Assembly (NCBI RefSeq): GCF_020509005.1
Contig: NC_063012.1
Span: 11,284,001-11,348,000, forward strand
Reading direction: 5' to 3'
DNA: 64,000 nt
Source: Fulvia fulva
Lineage: Eukaryota; Ascomycota; Dothideomycetes; Mycosphaerellales; Mycosphaerellaceae
In this document: positions 22,401 to 30,650 of the stretch, one piece after another
Numbering within the stretch: the stretch's first letter is position 1
Layout: every line of letters starts with the position of its first letter
The notes under the pieces: model-generated
Seen by the model: the letters and a program-made list of their open reading frames with translations, nothing else
Databases searched by the model: none
What the model was told of the DNA's origin: nothing
Position numbers and translations under genes: made by a program

Positions 22401-23652
22401 CCTTCATCCAAAACTCTTGGCTGAGCACGCGCCTTTTGTAGTGGTCAGCCACACCCTTCGTCGATGTCCTCCCTGGTAACGGCTTGAGGCTTGATCTGCT
22501 TCTCTGCAAGGCCGAGTTCCAGTTGGGAGACGGGTCCAGCGTTGGCCTTCGAGACGCCGTCCTTGAGCTCGAGAGTGATACGGCGTCGCCACTGTTGGTG
22601 GTAGACGAGGCCCTTGAAGCTTGAAACCCGGGCAAATGCGACGGACCGACTCTTACCATTGGCGGCCGTTGTGGCTCAAGCTGCTGGGCGCTCTTGCCGT
22701 CCTCTGGGCCATTTGGGCGGGTGCTAGCAGCGGTCTTTGATGATTGCGGCACGCGCAGAGAATCTTCCGGGCCTTCGGCATAGTCCGAGTCATCGATGGC
22801 GGTATCGATCTCGAGCTGCGGGGCGCGGACGGGCCTCGACGATGGCTTTGGCTGGTCGAGGATGGAGACTTCGTGGTGCGACAAGACTCGGGCCAGGGCA
22901 TCTGTGGCTGTCTCACTGCGGTCTCCGTCTACCCATGCACTTCGCGCTTTGTCGAGATCTTCCTTGGTTGGAGCATCCGACGCGACTTTCGCGTGCTTCG
23001 CAGTGACTTGATCATTCGAGGGCCTCTTCTGTGCCACGTCCGGGCCGAGCGAAGGGATGGGCTGTCCATCTGCTGTGTGCAGTTTGGGTGCTTTGTTCTT
23101 GCCTTCTGCTTGGGCTTCGGCGCCCGAGAAGCTGTTGACGACCGGCGAGGCAGGCACGCTCAGCGTAGCCACCGAAGCAGCGTCTGGTGTCGGCTTCGTG
23201 ACTGGTACAGCGAGGGCGCTACGGGATGCACTTGGCGATGTATTGGAGTGAAACGGGGTAGACTCTAGCGAGTGTCTTGAGGTCTCCAAAGAATCCCTCG
23301 ACTCGCTGCTCTTGGGTCTGCCCTGGGCATCTTTCGCAGTTGGTGCCGCTCCTCCACTCACACTCTGCATGAAGCGGTTGTACAGTCTGCCGACGCCACT
23401 ACTCACAAGCTCTTTCGGGCCTCGGCTGTTCTCGCCATCGAAGTCGTGGAAGGAGGTCAACTTATGGCTCTTCGAGGCGCATGTGTGAATGTCGTCCAGC
23501 GCTTGGGCGAGTATGTCTTTGTCCACCGCCGCTCCATTTCGCGATGTGATGGAGGCGAGAGATGCTCTGCGCGATCTGTTGCCAAGGAAGGGGATCAAGT
23601 TGCCCGAGGACTGCGCTGGGCTGGAGGATGCATGTGGTTCAGGAGCCATCAT
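16402..23652 (-). CDS. FAB1: 1-phosphatidylinositol 3-phosphate 5-kinase Fab1 (PIKfyve orthologue)
   Basis: A single uninterrupted 2416-residue frame. Near residues 410-480 lies a FYVE zinc finger (CFNCGQSF, then RRKHHCRTCG, then LCKPC), which binds PI3P on endosome/vacuole membranes. A Cpn60/TCP1-like domain follows at roughly 850-1100 (for example KVVCSSALYAVHSKARDDIE preceding it and CTIVLRGADTRTLRSIKR within it), then a Cys/His region, and the C-terminal PIP5-kinase catalytic domain at about 2080-2400 with FHGVPSVIAKMFGLFQVN, RFDLKGSMRNR and a VMDYSLMAG motif. The enzyme makes PI(3,5)P2 and controls vacuole size and retrograde traffic. Yeast Fab1 is 2278 residues, so this is full length. 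Absence of introns over 7.2 kb is notable but plausible. It is divergent from the TPP1-like gene, with 457 bases between starts. Confidence 0.97.
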   Translation of the reverse strand: MMAPEPHASSSPAQSSGNLIPFLGNRSRRASLASITSRNGAAVDKDILAQALDDIHTCASKSHKLTSFHDFDGENSRGPKELVSSGVGRLYNRFMQSVSGGAAPTAKDAQGRPKSSESRDSLETSRHSLESTPFHSNTSPSASRSALAVPVTKPTPDAASVATLSVPASPVVNSFSGAEAQAEGKNKAPKLHTADGQPIPSLGPDVAQKRPSNDQVTAKHAKVASDAPTKEDLDKARSAWVDGDRSETATDALARVLSHHEVSILDQPKPSSRPVRAPQLEIDTAIDDSDYAEGPEDSLRVPQSSKTAASTRPNGPEDGKSAQQLEPQRPPMVRVGPSHLPGFQASRASSTTNSGDAVSLSSSRTASRRPTLDPSPNWNSALQRSRSSLKPLPGRTSTKGVADHYKRRVLSQEFWMKDANAKVCFNCGQSFSTFRRKHHCRTCGQIFDDRCTTLVNGRQFGQPNAVRLCKPCEGIILGDSDDDSTVFSEDGDDYMRSPLNQTLDETDEDLSKHIDGPGFSRTDTEVTTPSIGIPVSRRNREAKSRNAVIEFDMKPHPALARPSSSHSLISLSRRPRSSSHRRRHSRHQPGRGMRSSLDERGPFHCDGDPDKKSSLPTFHNDNIIDPDLAAFLSDEGSDDDDQPNIMSVVEGHGASPGDREKLGFSSLFTSALRKGRSKTGDKGTAASSTRAYKEDEVSGLASRHLPRRLTRNRNLSNGSIQYDRPSTRRSKSNLLLNTIESASFDQIPASPVAVPEQSHAKVVCSSALYAVHSKARDDIELYPASYEHVKKLLGQQLRDAKIANPATWQKALMPVLMQCTDDVEPDVQRGDDMDIRHYIKLKKIPGGRPGDTSYVSGVVFSKNVALKTMSRSISNPRICIVTFSIEYARHEAHFMSLEPVIAQEQEYLENLVSRIAALRPTVLLVQKHVSGSALRLLEKAGITVAYNIKESVLAAVARMTETTLIKSIDKLGIDPSHLGFCESFDVKTYLSDGLRKTYIYLSGCEPDLGCTIVLRGADTRTLRSIKRIAEFMCYVAYNLKLENYLMRDEFVSIPHTAAGQMYAHGDPATGERDPRTVTLEETQKSIRETLGHDMSDINFKYAAVEKDFRNRILSASPFVVFMLPHILTQLRDLEQRLATYKLLRDEYAAADKEGDEEEDSEAGIIENFKLVEPAMVNAPPSKDLPKAVREYLHAVHEDQFEKAQHTYETQERQWESFVGGKMNPFDPFSHQKIMVLYSTVSSVTSAPCTGPELLGIGFYAGYNRVESNHDEDMPFGQYIEDLCAGAKDACRDCNKKMYDHHRQYVHGYGQLSVSINRQTAKLRGYANTILMWSTCRICRHETTVTPMSDHTWKYSFAKYLELSFWSSPLHPRGGGCKHDIHRDFLRCFGYQDKVVRFQYDAIDIYDVVVPRGRVTWKVEADLAVKNEQYRHFERRMEAFTDSLRNRLNMITIDGAIDDGLVAEAREALQELKQKAEDDREELVAKLQRKYATSRYFELIPLNRALRFMDEKAIEWDDEFAKFEDKYFPSETDIRKIVGRQIKEMFNEMQHPSAAGSIAGDVSDTEDGNEKAPSRKPGMPSRRPTVDEILPEKAHDVLSSAVEDHKAENDDTDTLRPVKSAEEDGALGSELIRVTTPRRELEEAVDREDVKHLDLAVPSRSPGDTTTEEVPGTEDVGSPESAVSAMSNSANDEPFAIQPKPLSSGLLERIEQIRSSRAAAGEQAEMVESRIPRLADLKKRDASPRPVPPPLLRAQSQPGHPGHVARLSDHSIDAVAVMYAGNTQAVDRPHVDYVATERMGVSRLANRVSKVAPSLIPRSIPAKSDESTVSSTVSALAKHFEQLSREFEKKRQEDRRQRATRSRQARANPLASSRPVVEVYQNATDAVGERISSQAHRELENDRLARQQMDEFVTDAQPEDNPLSDTDGKSVESAKSVPDNSSQGPALTIDTDADDEQTDSEQATTARSRDVSDPTSSITSPTTTAPDLSELVPELTIPEHRKNVWFKYLTEFWSKRSASGWGNLEYPLHSNEHVFEDSDIIVREDEPSSVIALSLACADYNAKLKEFRNHPSKAPLAKHGHAHTLSQNSALNPAEERTEEIEASLLSDTGTHLKYSFNHGPVKAHCKIFYAESFDALRRKCGVADRFMESMSRCLKFDSKGGKTKSLFLRTLDSRFIIKSLQEVELKAFTKFAPDYFNFMSYTLFHGVPSVIAKMFGLFQVNLRNPATGVDFSYYLLVMENLFYERNPNRRFDLKGSMRNRKIESTGQQDEVLLDENLVETIFESPLFVREHSRKLLQASVFNDTLWLCKQNVMDYSLMAGFDDAHKELVVGIIDCIRTYTWDKKLESWIKDRGKNKPTITSPKDYRNRFRVSMMQYVLQAPNCWYEFLVQMKGPKVLKEGEGTGVEEGTGEDGGRG

Positions 23653-24109
23653 TTCCGGCGCGTGCAGTGGGCAGTAATGCGAACATGTCGGAGCTGCCGT
23701 GGAAGGTGGAGCATATGCCAGCTAGGTAAATGTGCTGCTGCTGTATGGATCCGGTCTTGGACTCGTCGCGCAGTGCACCCAACATCAGGTGAGCAAGCAA
23801 GCGAGCAAGCGACACCGAGCTGTGCCATGAGCTTCGCGCGGGTAGCAATGACATGGCCTTCACGAGTGGAAGTAGCAGACTGAATCCGTGTGGTGAGGGA
23901 CGATGTGCTGACTCATCAACCAAAATGCACGTCGCGTCTCCAATTTCACGGACTCGAGATACATGCCATCTTCGATGTGCCTCCTCCAAACATACATGCC
24001 ACCATTTCTTCATGCCAGCGATACCAGCTGCACTTGCTGTTTGCGAGCATACCACGCGGACTCGACCGCCACCTAGAGATGCTATTGACACATCAACGAG
24101 ACTGGCATC
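23653..24109. promoter_or_regulatory. divergent promoter of FAB1 and the TPP1-like gene
   Basis: 457 bases between two divergent start codons. A short run of AGCAAGC/GAGCAAGC units is present near 23791-23812. No TATA box evident. Confidence 0.4.
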
Positions 24110-27100
24110 ATGGGCAAGAAATCACTTAACCCGTGGGTTGCAGACTGCGTGTGGCATGAGCTCGCGGCAGTGACCACGTGGAAACAAGAAACTATCACCG
24201 GTATCAAGCCGGATCCAGAGTCGAGATTTGAGGATGATGGGAGCAACTTCAGAAGCAGAGTATCTGGGCAGGAACAGTGTCTTGTGCAGCTCATTGAGGT
24301 CCGTCCGGCACCCACGAACCTCGACAGTAAGAAGCTGCTGAACCCGAGAACAGGTCTTGGCTGCAGTAGAGCCTGTCAAAGTGATCCTGTCTGATGGCGT
24401 GACCAAGATCAAGGCACAACTCGCAAAAGATGTCGTGACACTGCTGGAAACAGAAACCGAGGAGACCTTCAGCTCCGAGGTGACTGGCGATGTCTTCCAG
24501 CTCACCAACTTCACCATCATCAGCACAATATTCGGACCTGCCGACGACTTTGTGCAACTATCTGTTGAGGGAGCTGAATACGAACATCATTTACGCAAGC
24601 TTCAAGGCGAGCCAAAGCCCATCGAGCAAGATGAAGATGTACGACTTCTCTTAGAGGATATCACGAAGTTACGATGTCCACCCATCAAGGAGGAGCAGAC
24701 GACTGTCGACAGGTCCGATGGCCGCATTTCAACGCTTGTACCGAGCACGCAGTCGCAATACCTACCTTCCGGCATACAGAGTCAGTATCCGGCCAGCAGA
24801 CAGCGAGCGGTGGGACCGAGCCTGAACACGGAGGGCTTCCAAGTCGCACAGGGACTCAACCTTCACAGGCCAATACAAGCTGCATCTGATTCGCTGGCTA
24901 GCAAAGCAACATCTGCCCTCACAAACACTAATAGTGTGCTGATGGGTCTTCTCGCGCCGCAGAAGGCTCCAGAAGCTGTACCGCCACCTTCACTTCAGCC
25001 CATCATCGGCCAAAAGCGCGCGCGTGAGGCATCTCCACCGGAGTCCCGGCCGAGGCAAAGCCCGATGCGTCAGCACAAAAGCTCTGGTGTAGTTGCGGAG
25101 ACGCCTGCCAAAGTCAGCGATCGACCCATCGAAGTACTCTCAGACTCTGATCCGGAGCCAGAAGAAAGGACACGATCGCAGCAAGCCCAAGCTATCGTAC
25201 CTGCCGCCTCGAATCGAAGTCCTCCCTCAGCTCAACCTCCGCCACAGGTCACTAGCGTCAAGTCGTCAGGCTCGAGTGGACAGTCACGAATCCCGTATGG
25301 AAGACGAAAGGTACCAGCCAACCAACAGAAGCTATTAGATGACAAGTCGTGCTGGATACCCTCACAGCCCGGATATCGCTTCCCTCAGCCGAACGTTCCG
25401 ATTGAGCTTTTGACGAAATGGAACAAGACTGCAACGCCCTCGCCTCGCAAGCCAGGAGCTACGCAGGAAAGCGACGCTCGAAACCTCCAAAGCCCAGGCT
25501 TGCCCACTGATGTGCCGATGGATGACGACGATGCACGATCGTCAGTCAACACTTCAGATGTATCGAATGATTCAGACGATGGAGAGTTCAGCTCGGAGGA
25601 TTGGCCCCCGAGTTCTCCACCTCGTCGCCCAGAGTTGCCGCCTGACAGCTCGTGGGAAAATGACAACGTGATACAAGGCACGCAACAGGATGATCTTGAG
25701 GTTGCAGTACCACGAGCTCTGCCCGTCAGGAAGTCACCAAGTAGGCCTTCAGGCCCGTCGATGCAGCCGCCCACAAGACATGCTCTTCCACCACGTCCAC
25801 CAGTGTCGGTACCTAGTCGAGCTGCCATGAACGATGTTGTTTCGCCATCAGCAAGTCTCGGAATGGCGTCGCAGCGATCATTGCCTCCAAACTCGTCAAT
25901 TGGTGCGTCGACCCGGCAAGGAGCTTCACAAGCAGCGCTGCCGCAATCTCAAATTCCGCCTCAGCAAGTTCGCATGTCGCCTCAAGCTTCACAGGGCTCT
26001 GTCCATAGCTCGCCATACCCCGAAGTGCGACGACTAAGCGATGTTGTCGCGCAGGAAGGCTTTTCTGTGCCACAACAACCTGCTGTGAGGCCACAGCGCC
26101 CGAGACCATCCAACTCACCTATCAGCACGATGCGCACAGAGCGCAGCGCGGGTAGCCAGGTCTCACTCAAGTCTGACATTGACCCCTACACTTTATCAGA
26201 GCCGCAGCTACGACGACTTCTCATCGCGCATGATATCCCGTATTCCTCATCAGCGAAAAGATTCGAGCTGGTGGAGCTGTTAGAAGGACGAGACGCTCGA
26301 TTGCAACAGGAACTCGCACAGACGCGGCTACGGTTGGCTGATCTTCAGGACAAGAAGCGTCGCAAGGCCGAATCCTCCGCACAGTCTCGGGTGAATGGAG
26401 GCGATGCTACCGGCAACGAGACGCTGGATATGACCGCTGCACAGCAATCTCCTCCCCGATCTTCGTTTCGCAATCCCACTATGGTAGGCAGGAAACCTCC
26501 AGCCGTGCAAGCAAGCCCGCTTGCAACGCCATTACGAAGGCAGGGCTCTGATGATGCGGCCGCATTACCGCGACACCCTCAGGGAAGCTCGCCGACAGTG
26601 CATACGACTGGACGCTCCGTCACCGGACCGGTCACGATTGCACAGTCTCCTTCACCCGCATTGTCCGATCAGGGTCGCACAGCTTTGTCTGCTGAGACAA
26701 GTCGCTCGCGAGGCGCTCAGCAAGCCTCGCCAACCCCACGCGGTGGCACTCGTCTAGCGATGCCGTCTGACCCAACTGCGTCTCATGCTGCTTCGCAGCC
26801 ACCACACCCCGACGAGCTACATTGTCTTGCGCGAAGGGACCACTTCGGCCGCAGTGGTCGTCGCGAGACTTGGTACGTGTCACCGCTTATGGTCAGAGAT
26901 AACCTCATTTTCGCTGATACGAATCTAGGATCGAAGACAACTTCGAGCGAGTGAATTACGGTAATAAGACTGTCAAGTCCATCTTCGATCTGTACAAGGA
27001 ACAACACCCCGAAGACCCGGCGACCGACCTGGACAAGATTACTCGAGCCGCTCAGATTGTGTTCCGCTCGTCTCGCGAAGCATTAGCGACGGCGAGATTT

Positions 27101-27580
27101 CGTCGTGTCAATATGCTTGCTGTGCCAGCGCCAGCCGTGACCAACAAAGAGCAGGCACTGCCTGTTGAGTCAACCAGACCGGCCCAGCCATCGTCCTCTG
27201 CCCAGAGGCAAGGACTTCAATCCGGTCCCAGCAATGCGACTCCGACCCAGCTCGACGGTACCAGCGAACATCCCGCATCCGCACCAAGAAGCAAAGCCAA
27301 ACGGCGTGGAAAAGCTCGGCCAATAACGGAAATAGACGGTGCGCAAGATGAGGCGCACGATGTGTTGCAAATGCAGGACTTAACAGCGGCTGACACGCGC
27401 AGCAGATCGGCGCTTGATGACCGAGTGGAGGAAACGGTGATGAGCAGTACTTCCAGTGATGCCTTGAGGGAGTTCTGTCAGAACTGGCTGAACATCCGGC
27501 CTGGTGGTGCGTTTGCGAAACCTCACGCTGCACCGCGAAGGGTTAGGAGGAAGGTTGACGTGCTGGGTTGGGATATATGA
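24110..27580 (+). CDS. shelterin subunit TPP1/Tpz1-like protein with HeH/SAP-type motif
   Basis: Three exons, 24110-24326, 24367-26872 and 26929-27580, keep phase at both joints and give 1124 residues. The N-terminus (KKSLNPWVADCV, then VKVILSDGVTKIKAQLAKDV) has the layout of the TPP1/ACD OB fold, where human TPP1 has L-R-P-W-I and a LLVSDGTHSVRCLV-type strand; this fold binds telomerase and POT1 partners. A very long Pro/Ser/Gln-rich disordered middle follows. At about residues 676-712 lies a helix-extension-helix/SAP-like motif, LSEPQLRRLL then HDIPYSSSAKRFELVELL, of the kind in nuclear-envelope Heh/LEM and DNA-binding SAP proteins. The last exon starts IEDNFERVNYGNKTVKSIFD and is helical, basic, and of unknown role. 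Intron 1 is only 40 bases, the weakest part of the model. Function (telomere protection) is inferred from the OB fold alone. Confidence 0.72.
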
Positions 27581-27792
27581 GCGCCTAACTTCCCAATTTC
27601 CTACGACTTGGCGGAGCCTCACTGGCTAGAATCGCTCGTAATCCCGAATGCTAAAGGATGCCTACACGTACCGCCTGCACGACATTCTCGGACCTCTTGC
27701 CTGAAGCCGATCTTTTGCACCTCAGCCTCCGACACAGCCAACCATCATACTGAGTATGAACATCAGCCAGCGTCAAGCAAACCTTTCGAGAC

Positions 27793-28189
27793 ATGTCCAA
27801 AGACGCCGAGATCGCACGGCAATGCGAAATCATCCTCACCGCCTACATTGACGCCATCAACACGAGCAACTTCAGCCCACCTACCGCACCAAGGCCCAGC
27901 GTCGCAGATGACTTTCACATGTTCTTCTCCTCCGGCAAGCACAGAGCGACCAGAAATAGGAGCACGTCCACGCTTCCAAGACCATGACGGAGGAGTGGCC
28001 GGAGTTTCACATTACGGTTGTGGATATACCATTCAACGTTCATCGAGATGCTAGGTATGTGGAGCAAAGTCCTGGCAGTTCTGGCTGAGTAAGGGGATGA
28101 GGAGGAGGGGTGTTAGTGTGCATCAGTTTAGGGAGAGGGAGGGGGTGTGGATGGCGACGAGGGAGACAACGATGCCGGGGATAGGGTGA
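27793..28189 (+). pseudogene. NTF2/SnoaL-like small protein, frameshifted
   Basis: Protein-like sequence continues through three reading frames. It starts MSKDAEIARQCEIILTAYID and runs to about FHMFFSSGKHRATRN; the next part, HASKTMTEEWPEFHITVVDI then PFNVHRDA, lies in a second frame after about 27957; the last part, SWQFWLSKGMRRRGVSVHQF then REREGVWMATRE, lies in a third frame after about 28053, ending at TGA 28187-28189. Together they make about 130 residues of the size and pattern of fungal SnoaL-like proteins. No intron with proper length and sites removes both shifts: the GTATGT at 28053 lacks an acceptor at a usable distance that keeps phase. I read it as a gene broken by two frameshifts, or an assembly error. 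The biochemical role is unknown; family members are mostly uncharacterised. Confidence 0.55.
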
Positions 28190-28510
28190 TGGGGATCTGA
28201 TATTGCTGAATGGCTTTACGACTCAATCGAGCTTATTTATTTCCGGCACGATGACTGCCGCCTTCAATCTGTGTAGCTCTCAGAGCACCGTACCATTCTG
28301 GTCCTTGAGTCGTCAGACGCCGGACCATCTCACCCTACCGCCATTGCCAGGCCTGCCGACGGCTTCTGCTGCGACTGCAGTAGGTCCACCACGCTCCAGC
28401 TTCTCGCGTCCCACATTTGGTGGGTACTAGCGGCATGTGATGATCAGAGATGCAGGTGGCATGCTGAGTACGATGACAATCGTCTGGCGAAGCAAAAGTA
28501 AAAATGGCAA
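28190..28510. other. non-coding spacer before the inverted-repeat array
   Basis: About 320 bases with no supported gene. A possible further weak copy of the array motif in reverse orientation lies around 28452-28475. Confidence 0.3.
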
Positions 28511-30440
28511 ACCAATCAGCACTGTCTTAACGAGCCTCAAAGAGTTGATAGAGTTAAGACTACAACGGTCTGTCTACACGGCATCCAGTCCCACACCAGG
28601 GGTGGTTAGCGACTTACGCCGTGCAATTGAAACAAATGCTGGTTGTCGAAAGGCAGCAAGATCTAGGCGGTGTGCATATCTAGTGTATTTGAGGAGCTTG
28701 CGGTGTAGCTGAGAAATGGGCTGAGGGAGGAGGAGGAGGAGGAGGAGGAGGAGGCGTGGCATCTGATAAAGAGAGGCGGAGGATCAAAATGACCGGCATT
28801 GCCTCGATCTTGAATGCGGAAAGCTAGGAACGTTCGATACCACCGGAGCGTGACATTTTCTTTTCTTGCCGTCCGGGTTTTGGAAGCGAACGGCTTCGGA
28901 GCGGGAAGATGAGGCTGATTGTCGAAGGAAGCGCCTCTGCATTGTCTTACGAGAAATGACTAGCCTCGGCTTCGTATAGAACCTATCCGACTGAAAATCT
29001 CCCTACCCGGCTACGGACTCGACCATCTCACTCTAGAATGAAGTGCATCTGGCGTAGTAAAAAGAAAGGGCATCGAAGCGATCAAGACTGTCCCAACGAT
29101 CTTCGGCACATCCTAATTGGGAGAATGACAGCTGGTCGGGGCTAGTGACGAGCGCGTGGTGATGAGTGTAGGGTGACGAGGTGCAGGTCTATACACCGCC
29201 TTGAAGCGGATCGAGGAAATACCGAAGAGGTAAAACGATCGACATGGGTTCGGCGATTGAAACTCAGACCTACGAACACACATGGCCCCAAAGGTGGATT
29301 CTGTTCATCGATGCATCATCCGGTCTGGCGACCGCAGAAGCGCTCCCGTTGGGCAATGGTGATTGTCGAGAACGGTCAAGCTGGCCGAGATGTGTCCCTT
29401 GCTTGGTTTCTGCATTCACCGTGTGACGGTATCGTTTCCAGCATCGGGACGTCAAGAAGTTTGACACGATGATGAAACAATCGGCGTGGGCTCAAAGACT
29501 TGATCAACACTCAGCACCGACCTTTGAGTACAGGCTGCCATTAGTCTCGAGCGGTGTTGTGGTAGCGATCTTGCTCGGATGCAGACTTGGGAGTCTGGCG
29601 CCCTGCTATTGAGCCAATGCTAATTGTCTGATAGTATCAAGTCTCGGATGCAACTCAATAGTTGGGCATAGAACCATGAACAGAGCATGTGACAGCACAG
29701 ATCTAATATAAAGATGTGGATAAGGGCTTCAAGCTGGCGAAACAACCAGCTTTGCCTCGATGGTTGATCCGACTTCATGTCGATAAGCACGGGCTAGTAT
29801 AACGAGCTGTACCGTTCGACATTACGCAAGACTTGGAATTCGAACTTGGGCTTGCTAGCTTGCCGGACGCCGTACTATTGAGACACTGATGATTGTCGAG
29901 TGTAGATGAGTCCTGGTGCCATATATACGTCTTCGCGGTCTTTTGGTACAGTAGCGGAAACCTTGTGCGAGCAGGTAATCATGATAAGAGACTTGTCCAA
30001 GGACGAAAGGGAGGCAAAACAATCGGCATCGCCTCGATGGTGTTCGATGAGGAGTCCGACCCCCGAGGCCCTGTGTTTGGCCTCCAGTTGTTCGAATCCA
30101 GCATGGTAAAATGCCTTGGTCGATAGGATTCTCTTGATGACCGCTTGAAGATTGGAGCGATGTCGATTGTCCGAAGATCTTCCCGAAGAAGTATAGTTTA
30201 GCTGCTTCGCATGTGATCATGAGATGCCAAGGAGCTAAACGGAACGAGGATGACGATGAAGTCAAACGTTCAGCACTGCTTCAATAGCTACTGGCTCAAT
30301 GACTTCGCGCTCAACGAGGTCAAATTAAGGCTCTCATGATGGCAAATAGGCGACCATGTGATGATACTACACTGCAAAGCTGGGATGTAGCTTGGGTAGT
30401 GCGTCCTACCGTTGAGCCAATGCTGATCCGTCGGGTACGG
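28511..30440. repeat. alternating inverted-repeat array, left block
   Basis: A degenerate motif with core CAATCAGCATTGCCTCAAT occurs again and again, strictly alternating in direction. Forward copies: 28511, 28791, 29232, 29474, 29740, 30016 and 30264. Reverse copies: 28626, 28904, 29348, 29606, 29871, 30145 and 30407. Weak candidates near 29060 (forward) and 29110 (reverse) fill the only gap. Same-direction copies are about 240-280 bases apart and neighbours about 110-165 apart, so the block is a tandem array of roughly 260-base units, each made of two facing arms. No protein is encoded. The array could be a satellite, a nest of small palindromic elements, or a hairpin RNA source. A second block in line with the same alternation lies at 33841-34385. 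Confidence 0.75.
28726..28754. repeat. (GGA)n microsatellite
   Basis: A perfect or near-perfect run of GGA/GAG triplets, about ten units, inside the left inverted-repeat block between a reverse and a forward motif copy. Confidence 0.85.
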
Positions 30441-30525
30441 CATGATATTCAAGATTAAATACCTTCCGTTCTTTTGGTGTGGGATCGATGAAGAAGGAGC
30501 GTATTCACCTCGTCAACTTTTTGTA

Positions 30526-30544
30526 GTCACGTGACGAGCACGTG
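30526..30544. promoter_or_regulatory. paired CACGTG boxes upstream of NBS1
   Basis: A 10-base palindrome GTCACGTGAC at 30526-30535 and a second CACGTG at 30539-30544 lie about 110-125 bases before the NBS1 start codon. CACGTG is the core bound by bHLH factors and by Cbf1-type proteins in fungi. Regulation through it is inferred from position only. Confidence 0.5.
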
Positions 30545-30650
30545 ATATCGCGTCGTTTCCATGGAGCTAGCTGACATACATGCATCTTCCATTTCCCACT
30601 TCCCATCTTCCACTTTCACTTCTCCCCTTCACCTCTTACAATGCGCGACC

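Noticed and set aside
29600..29635. Reverse array copies with GCGCCCTGCTATTGAGCC look like a tRNA anticodon arm
   Set aside because: Surrounding sequence does not fold as a tRNA, and other copies lose the resemblance while keeping the array core.
30040..30110. A GTTCGAATCC sequence at about 30091, like a tRNA B box
   Set aside because: No matching acceptor stem, D arm or anticodon arm can be formed at the right distance, so I do not call a tRNA or a SINE.
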